A DNA stretch of 64,000 nucleotides from Ostreococcus mediterraneus (taxonomy: Eukaryota; Chlorophyta; Mamiellophyceae; Mamiellales; Bathycoccaceae): the NCBI GenBank assembly GCA_012295225.1, contig WMKK01000001.1, positions 620,001 through 684,000 on the forward strand, given 5' to 3'. The position numbers and the translations under genes are program-made. The notes under the pieces were generated by a model. It saw only the letters and a list, made by a program, of their open reading frames with translations, searched no databases and had not been told where the DNA came from. Positions 57,754 to 64,000 of this stretch are shown piece after piece (position 1 is the stretch's first letter; the number at the start of each line of letters is the position of its first letter).

Positions 57754-57912
57754 TAGGGTATATAGACCAAAGGTTCATAATTGGTGGACACTGACCCACT
57801 CGATCAAACGGGTCGTCCTGGCACCAGTGTGAACGAGGTGGCCAGGCCATCGAACGCGTCGTCGTCGGCACCGGGCGCGCGTGCGACGACACATCGAAGC
57901 TTGTGCTGGCGT

Positions 57913-58502
57913 ATGACCGGTGAAGATCGCTCTAAAAACGATCTAAACGCAACTTCACGTCTCGGAGATATCGATTGGAAGGTACGGAAGTCGTCTCGCA
58001 CGAACGCGTGCGCGACGCGGTCGAAGCCGCCGGCTGATGACGGGGATTAATTACCCTTGACGAATAGGGTCTTTCGCGCGCGACGGGGGATTAAGGGCAA
58101 CGAACGAGAGCGAACGACTAGTTGTCTGCGCGTGATGGATGTGAAAATATTTCATTCAACCGTGTGAGGCGTCTGGTCGTGATGCACGCGATCGCATCGT
58201 CGTCGGTGGGCATCTATCTGTCGAGCTCAATAGCAGGAGTGTCTTCGAGAGCTCTACGCGTCGCGGAACTTTTCAATAACTGACTTGAACGTTTTGCTTC
58301 GCGCGCACAGCTTCACCAAGTGGTGTCTAGCGATAAAGTCGCGAGTATCGATCAGTCTTTGGTCAGGTTACAACTTCATCTCGAAGAACCCACAAACACA
58401 AGACGAGAAATCGCCCTTGAGTTGTCACGTGAAGAACTCGAACGCGTCATCAACAAACTTGAAAACGCTAAAAAAGCGTTAGATCAATTGAAAGAGCAGT
58501 AA
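57913..58502 (+). CDS. Small COMM-domain protein
   Basis: The model is join(57913..57981,58311..58502), 86 aa. Splicing joins LGDIDWK to LHQVVSSDKVASIDQ, the start of a COMM domain. It continues with LVRLQLHLEE and ends with ELSREELERVINKLENAKKA, close in pattern to COMMD8. COMMD proteins form hetero-decamers in the Commander endosomal recycling complex. The usual N-terminal helical domain is absent, unless an unseen upstream start exists; none with ATG lies back to 57689. The ATG context is weak (C at -3). The stop is 6 nt before the PHOX ATG. Confidence 0.78.
57982..58310 (+). other. Intron of the COMM-domain gene
   Basis: 329 nt, the longest here, with donor GTACGG, branch ACTGAC at 58279-58284 and acceptor ACAG ending at 58310. 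Branch A to acceptor is 27 nt. Confidence 0.85.
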
Positions 58503-58508
58503 AACAAC

Positions 58509-60284
58509 ATGGTTTCTGTGACCACGAAAAAGCCTGTCGCTGCACCTACGGGTGAAATCGCTGCCTTCGCGAAGAAGTCACAACAGTTCAAGTTGGAGGG
58601 TGATGTGTTGTTCGCCAAGCAAGAGATTGGGCAAGCATTGGATAAGTACACGAAGGCCCAGCAACTTGCGCTCAGTGGAACCCCAGAATTCGCGGCTATT
58701 CTTGCAAACAAGGCCGCGTGCTGGTTGAAGGCTCGCCGCTTCGAAGAAGCGCTCGCCGATTGCAACCTTGCCCTCGAGGGTCAGCCCAACTTCAAACCAG
58801 CTTTGCTTCGCCGTGCCACCGTGTACGAGACGTGCAGTGTGTTTGCTCATGCCATAAATGATCTTGAGCAAATTTTGCAGCAAGATCCGAGAGACGAATC
58901 CATTAAAGCGCGTCTCACGAAGGTGAAGAAAGCTCTCGCTATACAGGAAAAGCAGAAACGCGCGGCTGGACCGGCTGGTCTCGGCGGCGCAAGCGTTTCT
59001 CGCAACGCCGCTCAAGCGAAGCAGCAACAACTTCAAGCGCAGCGTGCTCGTCAACAGTCGCAGCAAACGTTGTTCACGTTCAGTACTACTTGGAAGGGTG
59101 AAACTAAAGAGATTCAATTGCCTGTGACTTTGACTTATGCTGATTTGCGGGCGGCTATTAAGAAGGAATATGGTATTGAAAATCATATCATTGTCAAGTA
59201 CAAGGATTTCGACGGCGATTTTGTCACCATCTCGTCGCGTATGGACTTACGAGCAGCGTTGACGAACTTTGCAGCGGTGGCTGAACGCGAAGCCAAGGAG
59301 ACGGGTGAGAGACCTGGATCACCCATTCCAGTTATTCGTGTTGAAGCGTTTCCGTCTACGGTTGAAGTCGTCGAAACGCCAGACTTGGTTCAGCCTGACG
59401 TGTTGGGAGAAAACGAGGAGCAAGGAGATGACGTGATTGAAATTGACGAGTGGTTACTCAGTTTTGCGACTCTATTCCGCAAGGCTCTCGGCGATGCGGC
59501 ACCGAAGGAGGGCTCTCTTGAACTTCGCACTGTCGGCCTTGAAAAGTGCTGCGAAACCTTGGAAGCTACTGTCGGTAGCCCTGAAGCTCGCGCGCTCCTT
59601 AAGGCTGCAAGCGACAAGTTCCAAGAAGCTGCCGCTGCTGCGATTTTCAACTGGGGTAACGTTTTTGCATGCAACACGCGTAGAGTGATTGATGCTTGTG
59701 AGCCGCAAAGAGAAGACGGCGCAGGCTCGACTGATGAAGCGCTTGCAGTCGCGGCGAAAACGCAAATGGCTGCCCTCGATGCGGACTACGAAAGGTGCAT
59801 CGAGCGTTTCCAAGAAGCTCTCAAGATTAAGAGCGACTTCTTTGAGGCTCCTATTACTTGGGGTCAACAAGCTTTTGAGCGCGCCAAGCTCTACCATCAC
59901 TTGGCAAAGGACAGCACAGGAGGTGCAAAGAGCGAAGCAGAAAAGACTGCCGACGAAATGTTTGCTCTTGCGATCACGAAGTATCAAGAGGCAATGCAAA
60001 TGTTGTCTCCTGCTGAAAGAGATGTTGTGCTCACGGAGAACTCACCTGAAGCTGGTGGCGTCAAGGCGCAAATATTGATTCTCTGGGGTAACGTGCTTTA
60101 CGAGCAGTCTCAAGTGAAGCAGTCTCGCGGCGATAAGAAGTGGAAAGCGGATACCGAAGCCGCCGTGGCAAAGTTCAACGAAGCTGGTTGTTCCAAGGAT
60201 GATATTAAGCGCGCGCTTATGAATCACGCCAGTGAGGAGTGGAAGAATGAGGAGGATGCCGCGAAGGCTGCCGGCGCCAAGTAA
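58509..60284 (+). CDS. PHOX/CLMP1-like TPR-PB1 protein
   Basis: 591 aa. N-terminal TPRs (about 20-140: KLEGDVLFAKQEIGQALDKY, AILANKAACWLKARRFEEAL, ALLRRATVYETCSVFAHAI). A Gln/Ala linker precedes a PB1 domain at about 195-280 (ADLRAAIKKEYGIENHIIV, KDFDGDFVTISSRMDLRAAL with the acidic PB1 motif). A C-terminal helical TPR-like region covers about 350-590. This is the order of plant PHOX proteins and CLUMPED CHLOROPLASTS 1, involved in chloroplast positioning/division and chaperone or myosin contact. The start has a strong context (AACATGG) and follows the COMMD stop by 6 nt. Confidence 0.88.
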   Translation: MVSVTTKKPVAAPTGEIAAFAKKSQQFKLEGDVLFAKQEIGQALDKYTKAQQLALSGTPEFAAILANKAACWLKARRFEEALADCNLALEGQPNFKPALLRRATVYETCSVFAHAINDLEQILQQDPRDESIKARLTKVKKALAIQEKQKRAAGPAGLGGASVSRNAAQAKQQQLQAQRARQQSQQTLFTFSTTWKGETKEIQLPVTLTYADLRAAIKKEYGIENHIIVKYKDFDGDFVTISSRMDLRAALTNFAAVAEREAKETGERPGSPIPVIRVEAFPSTVEVVETPDLVQPDVLGENEEQGDDVIEIDEWLLSFATLFRKALGDAAPKEGSLELRTVGLEKCCETLEATVGSPEARALLKAASDKFQEAAAAAIFNWGNVFACNTRRVIDACEPQREDGAGSTDEALAVAAKTQMAALDADYERCIERFQEALKIKSDFFEAPITWGQQAFERAKLYHHLAKDSTGGAKSEAEKTADEMFALAITKYQEAMQMLSPAERDVVLTENSPEAGGVKAQILILWGNVLYEQSQVKQSRGDKKWKADTEAAVAKFNEAGCSKDDIKRALMNHASEEWKNEEDAAKAAGAK

Positions 60285-60431
60285 AAACTGCGCGCGCTCG
60301 TCTGACAACGCACAAGAAATTTAGTTCAATAGTAACACACCGCGCCTTTTAATTAATTTAATTTGTCGCATTGATTTTCTAAATCGTACATTACATAGCG
60401 CACTTATCAAAGAGTACAAGTCTTCGATTGA

Positions 60432-62462
60432 TTAAGCACCGACGGGAACGTTTGAAACAATCAAGTCATTCATCTCAGGGACACTCTTAATCACCAAACT
60501 GTGTTCGTTGGCAAGGTGAAGAGCACAAATGAACGCCATATGAACACTGATATCCTCTACGTGACCAGCAGGATTGTTAATGGGGAAGTCTCGGAGTATT
60601 TCGTTGAATGAATGTTCTTCGTCGCAAGACTTTGATTCCTCAAGATTACTCCATAGCGTTTGCTTCAACGCTCGCACGTTCACTTGCTTGGAAGTTCGAG
60701 CGTAATTGACTTCAATCTTCTCCACACGTCTCGGTGCATCAACGAAATCACCGTCTTCATTATCATCTTCATCATACCACCCACCAGCTTCGCCCACAAT
60801 CTCTTCACCGTTGTCATATTCATCGCCGATGTCGTCTTCGGCGACAAAGCCTTGATCAAGCTCTTGAGCCATCGTAGATTCATTGTTCGACAAACCAGTG
60901 ACATTCTGAGACTTTAAGAATAGTTTGATCAAATTTGTAGGTTCATAACCAAGGTCTGGTGGTAGAAGAGTATCAGATGCACTCGGCACTGACGCAAGCA
61001 ACAAATCATCCTCGTCAACGGCAAGTTCAAATCTTCTCTCATCAAGTTCGCCGGGATTGTCAAAGTCATACGTAAGCTCACCTTTGGCTCGCTTTTTAGA
61101 TCTGTTTTCTGTATCCTCACCATCACCACTGGACTTTGGACGCGGCGGGGCACGGAATTGCCAATGCGTTGGTCCTGCCCAACCCATTTTGCCACCCAAA
61201 CCAGACGTGACAATCCACTCCAAACCGCCTTCTTGAGTAGATAAAACAGCGTCGTTGTCCATTCCTTCGTGAGAAGGCTCTCCTTCGATACCCCAATTTT
61301 CTTCACCAAATCCGTCGTCGCCAGTCGCCCAATCTTCAGGTGTTTCTTCAAGCACCTCTTCGTCTTCGTCATCATATTCGGCGAAATTGATTCCCTCGAG
61401 CGACGAACCAGTAAAGAATGAGCCGACCCCCTCAATTTCACCATTTTCTTCACCAGCCTTTGTAGGAGCAACGCCAGTAACCTCAGTGAGCATGACTTGC
61501 ACTTCATCAATGGAAGGCGTGATACGTGACACCGATGACATGGCAGCGATAGCCGCTTCGATTGGTGCACGCAAGGACGAGAGGTCGAGCGTGCCCGCGA
61601 GCGGCGCGTCTTCGCCTTTGGTGTAATCCGGAACCTCCTCAGAATCAAAGCAAATGTTGCAACCTTTATGAACAGCCAAGTTAGTCAGTAAAAGACCCGA
61701 AGCACCGCCTTCATCAAACATAGCGCTCGTCTTTTGAAAGAGAGGATCGACGACTAGCGTTTCGTCGAGCTGCTTCAATGAGTGTGCCTCAGGCATCTCC
61801 AACGTATTCACTGTGGCCCGGCGTTTCTTCGCCTTTCCCGCGTCACCATCCTCAGGCAATTCACTTCCTTCGGCACCGTCGCCCATACCTTGTCGTCCAT
61901 CGCCTTCATCTTCTCCAGCTACAGACACTTTATTCATACCACCCAACATCTTGAACGTTTCGCTGTGAAATGAGTCTACGCGAGACGCATAAATCTTCAC
62001 ACCCGCCTCAAGCGTGCAACTCGCCTTTTGGAAGTTTGTTTGATTATCCTCATCTTTTTCGTTCTTCACGATATCACTGATATGGTCAATGAGTGCCAAA
62101 CTCCACGTGTTCTTTGCGTTGATTTTGTTCTCCGACGCGAGCTTGATGCAGTTCGTGTACAAGTTCAACACCGCTTCTGCAGAGAGCTTTTTCACTGGCT
62201 TTGCTGGCGGTGCGGGTGCACCAGTGAGTTCTTCGATCTTGCTCGTCTTCTTCTTTGGCGCAGAATCCACGTTTTCATCGAGCTCGTTCGTGAATGACCG
62301 TCTCAACTCTTCCGTGGTTTCCCGCGAGAGTAACGATTTTTGTCGTTCCAACGTGTCATCGTTCGGTGATAATAACCCCACCGGTCGCGGTGATCGGCTC
62401 AGCGGTGTCTTCTTACGACCCCCCTTAACTTTTTGGTTGTGTGGGGTGAGTACTCCGGACAT
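60432..62462 (-). CDS. CAPH: Condensin subunit CAP-H (kleisin)
   Basis: 676 aa. The barren signature is clear: TNFQKASCTLEAGVKIYASR followed by VDSFHSETFKMLGG (about 140-175). Other family blocks include LSAEAVLNLYTNCIKLASEN (N-terminal contact to the SMC2 neck), an acidic middle, and a C-terminal winged-helix region (FVDAPRRVEKIEVNYARTSK, VNVRALKQTLWSNLEE) that binds SMC4. CAP-H closes the condensin I ring that compacts mitotic chromosomes. N-terminal SP/TP sites (TPLSRSPRPVGLLSP) are candidate CDK targets. No intron is needed. Confidence 0.93.
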   Translation of the reverse strand: MSGVLTPHNQKVKGGRKKTPLSRSPRPVGLLSPNDDTLERQKSLLSRETTEELRRSFTNELDENVDSAPKKKTSKIEELTGAPAPPAKPVKKLSAEAVLNLYTNCIKLASENKINAKNTWSLALIDHISDIVKNEKDEDNQTNFQKASCTLEAGVKIYASRVDSFHSETFKMLGGMNKVSVAGEDEGDGRQGMGDGAEGSELPEDGDAGKAKKRRATVNTLEMPEAHSLKQLDETLVVDPLFQKTSAMFDEGGASGLLLTNLAVHKGCNICFDSEEVPDYTKGEDAPLAGTLDLSSLRAPIEAAIAAMSSVSRITPSIDEVQVMLTEVTGVAPTKAGEENGEIEGVGSFFTGSSLEGINFAEYDDEDEEVLEETPEDWATGDDGFGEENWGIEGEPSHEGMDNDAVLSTQEGGLEWIVTSGLGGKMGWAGPTHWQFRAPPRPKSSGDGEDTENRSKKRAKGELTYDFDNPGELDERRFELAVDEDDLLLASVPSASDTLLPPDLGYEPTNLIKLFLKSQNVTGLSNNESTMAQELDQGFVAEDDIGDEYDNGEEIVGEAGGWYDEDDNEDGDFVDAPRRVEKIEVNYARTSKQVNVRALKQTLWSNLEESKSCDEEHSFNEILRDFPINNPAGHVEDISVHMAFICALHLANEHSLVIKSVPEMNDLIVSNVPVGA

Positions 62463-62758
62463 CTCTCACGTCTCTCGCGCGCACGACGACGACGTGTGCG
62501 GTGCCACGTCGCGCGCACCAACGGCGAGAGACGAAACGTTTGTTCCCCTTTGTGATGCATGATTTTAGCACCGGGTCTCAGGGGGGTACAAATATAATAT
62601 TGTGTACAAATAAAGGATAGGAAGGGTTCAAATTAAATCACCCCAGAAGTCGGACATTCGGCGTCATCCACCCGACATCACCGTCGCCGGTGTCGTGGTG
62701 TCGTGGTCGTGTCGTGGCGTTCGTGCCACACACGTCGTCGTCGTCGTCGTCGTCGTCC
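62463..62758. promoter_or_regulatory. Divergent spacer, CAP-H / DUF2256 gene
   Basis: 296 nt between divergent starts. It has a CGT-rich run at its right end (about 62729-62757) and an A/T-rich stretch near 62590-62640. No specific site was recognised. Confidence 0.4.
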
Positions 62759-63490
62759 ATGCGAATCGTTGGGGATTTACTTCGAACCCTCATCTCCTCA
62801 CGTGTCACCTATCGCACCGCACCTCACGCGTCACTCGCACGCACGCGCGCGCACACCGGTCGCTCGTCGTCGACCGCGACGTCGTACGTCATCACCATCT
62901 GCAGGCGACAAGCGAACACGGGGTCATCGACGATGCGAGGGGTGAAGAAGGAAAATCTCCCAACAAAAGTGTGCGTGACGTGTGAGAGACCATTCACGTG
63001 GAGGAAAAAGTGGGAATTGTGCTGGGATGAGGTGACGACGTGCAGTAAGAGTTGCAACGCAAAGCGCCGAGCAGCGAAACAAGGCGCCAACGCCGCCGAG
63101 CGAGGTGAAAATGACGAGGAGGAGGAGGACGATGATGATCGATCGAGTGGTTCAGAGGGTGTGAAAAGTGAAAGAGCAAAGCATAAGGCAGCCGTTAAAG
63201 CACAAAAAGCGAGTCGGCGGGCTCGGTTAGAGTTTAACGGCGACCCTACGAGTGGTCAAAAGAGCTGCGACGAGTGCAATAGTCTAGTCAACGAGCTCAT
63301 ACGGTGTCAAACGGATGCGTCAAAACGCTGGAAAATGGTTTGCGGCAAATGTTGGGTTAAAGTTAGCGGTGGTGTAGTAGATGGCGACGCAGAGCACCCG
63401 TTTTATCGCTATGGAGGTCTGTGGAAAAACAGGCGCGCTCAAAACTCCACTGAAGATTTTGCACCTGTCAGTGGTGTAGAAGCCGCATAG
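62759..63490 (+). CDS. DUF2256 zinc protein with a second Cys-rich domain
   Basis: 243 aa from ATG 62759; an ATG at 62933 gives a version without the Arg/Ser-rich presequence ([19 protein letters not shown]), which may target an organelle. The DUF2256 core reads [20 protein letters not shown] with [16 protein letters not shown], a four-Cys ribbon found in bacteria and plants. An acidic/Lys linker follows. A second ribbon comes next ([33 protein letters not shown]), ending [13 protein letters not shown]. Both probably bind zinc. The function is unknown. Confidence 0.75.
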   Translation: MRIVGDLLRTLISSRVTYRTAPHASLARTRAHTGRSSSTATSYVITICRRQANTGSSTMRGVKKENLPTKVCVTCERPFTWRKKWELCWDEVTTCSKSCNAKRRAAKQGANAAERGENDEEEEDDDDRSSGSEGVKSERAKHKAAVKAQKASRRARLEFNGDPTSGQKSCDECNSLVNELIRCQTDASKRWKMVCGKCWVKVSGGVVDGDAEHPFYRYGGLWKNRRAQNSTEDFAPVSGVEAA

Positions 63491-63651
63491 CGCTCTAGAA
63501 GGACATTTTAACATTTTAGAACTAGTCGTCTAACTACTACAATCATCTACTAAATCATCATACACTGGCTATGGCACTAGCTATGGCACAAGTGGAGAAG
63601 TGCGCACGCACAGTAGTCTGCACTGCTCTCGGACCCAACTGTTTCTGCAAG

Positions 63652-63912
63652 TCACGGATTCGATCGAGGCGCTCGAAACATCCAGGCATCGGCATCAACG
63701 TCTTTCGCTATCATTCGCAATTCATCCATGGTCCGTTTAACCGCAACGGTCCTCACATCGGCCCGCATCGTTTGCTCTTCTCGTTCTCTGGACAAGGTTT
63801 CAGACACCACATCACCGTCGTTTTTCGCTCCCGACGCCGCGGAATCGTCCGCTCGTGGCGTTTGAAAATCGTCATTGACGCGTCTATCGCCCATGGAGGA
63901 AGGTGTCGCCAT
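63652..63912 (-). CDS. Small protein of unknown function
   Basis: 86 aa starting MATPSSMGDRR. The first half is polar and disordered; the second is helical (VRTVAVKRTMDELRMIAKDV, DADAWMF). It ends early with RAPRSNP. In the next frame the sequence continues as a plausible helix (FERLDRIRDLQKQLGPRA, then a short tail to a stop near 63561), so the true C-terminus may lie there, through an undetected splice or a sequencing slip. I do not recognise a family. It could also be the first exon of a longer gene. Confidence 0.45.
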   Translation of the reverse strand: MATPSSMGDRRVNDDFQTPRADDSAASGAKNDGDVVSETLSREREEQTMRADVRTVAVKRTMDELRMIAKDVDADAWMFRAPRSNP

Positions 63913-64000
63913 CGAATACGCGCGTTACGCGCGCGCGTTTTGAGGAAACTCTCGGGCCAATTTTCGGCGTGGCTTCTGAGTTTTTCACTCCCTGGGAGCC
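63913..64000. other. Window end, no feature seen
   Basis: 88 nt upstream of the small minus-strand gene, with a CGCGCG-rich stretch. Nothing else is recognised. Confidence 0.3.

Noticed and set aside
57789-57827. ACTGAC and an AG acceptor 33 nt later, upstream of the COMMD ATG
   Set aside because: No ATG-bearing exon exists between the TraB stop and this point; at most it is a 5' UTR intron.
57326-57892. 188-aa minus-strand frame across the TraB end and the spacer
   Set aside because: It is antisense to the conserved C-terminus of TraB and crosses the COMMD promoter palindrome; no domain is seen.
58578-59186. 202-aa open frame antisense to PHOX
   Set aside because: It lies wholly inside a strong TPR-PB1 coding sequence and its translation is Leu/Ser/Arg-rich without domains.
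1-64000. CRISPR arrays, transposons, virus-derived elements, rRNA genes
   Set aside because: No spaced direct-repeat array, transposase, reverse transcriptase, capsid gene or rRNA-like block was seen in reading both strands.

Overview
The window is nuclear DNA from a very compact, unicellular green alga. Plastid genes (a NOL-type chlorophyll b reductase, a thylakoid-lumen protein, a starch-binding coiled-coil protein), plant-type families (SnRK2, MSL channel, CLMP1/PHOX, BPA1-like), minimal spacers and few short introns point to the picoplanktonic prasinophytes (Mamiellophyceae, Ostreococcus-like). The genus is an inference. No viral, transposon, tRNA, rRNA or CRISPR feature was recognised. 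About 41 protein genes fill nearly all of it, and one 705-base run of N lies inside a gene.

Layout. 1-6.3 kb: the end of a SKI2 exosome helicase, a bromodomain protein, a long repeat-rich divergent spacer, ubinuclein and a coiled-coil protein. 6.5-16 kb: SpoU methyltransferase, UBLCP1, NOL, a DUF3825-like/RRM-like protein, SnRK2, plastid GST and PIG-M. 16-23.7 kb: two coiled-coil proteins, a BPA1-like RRM protein, a lumen protein, a CS-domain protein and a sulfotransferase. 23.9-29.1 kb: an ARM-TIR-SAM protein divergent from a membrane receptor cyclase with a nicotinamidase-like ectodomain. 29.1-46.8 kb: LysM/coiled-coil/starch-binding protein, DAG lipase, MSL channel, ISCU, LamG-like protein, SPP-like phosphatase, GT4, BSD protein, TMX2 and V-ATPase c''. 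47-64 kb: CHIP, SF3A1, CS-TPR protein, DEAH helicase, CDKG, TraB-POTRA protein, a COMMD-PHOX tandem, condensin CAP-H, a DUF2256 zinc protein and a small unknown.

The most striking locus is the divergent pair at 23.9-29.1 kb. One product has the domain set of the NADase SARM1 and keeps the glutamate aligned with its catalytic residue. Its neighbour carries a nicotinamidase fold that has lost the catalytic Asp and Cys but kept the metal ligands, on a one-pass receptor with two cyclase domains. I infer a possible NAD-to-nicotinamide-to-cyclic-nucleotide signalling module. Second is a COMM-domain ORF ending six bases before a PHOX start codon, with no ATG in any frame between the two starts of the spliced message: the layout of a green-algal dicistronic mRNA. 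Six short introns share an invariant ACTGAC branch hexamer, which also exposes a likely first exon of the bromodomain gene. The N gap is flanked by identical 58-base copies, and collapsing them restores the reading frame.
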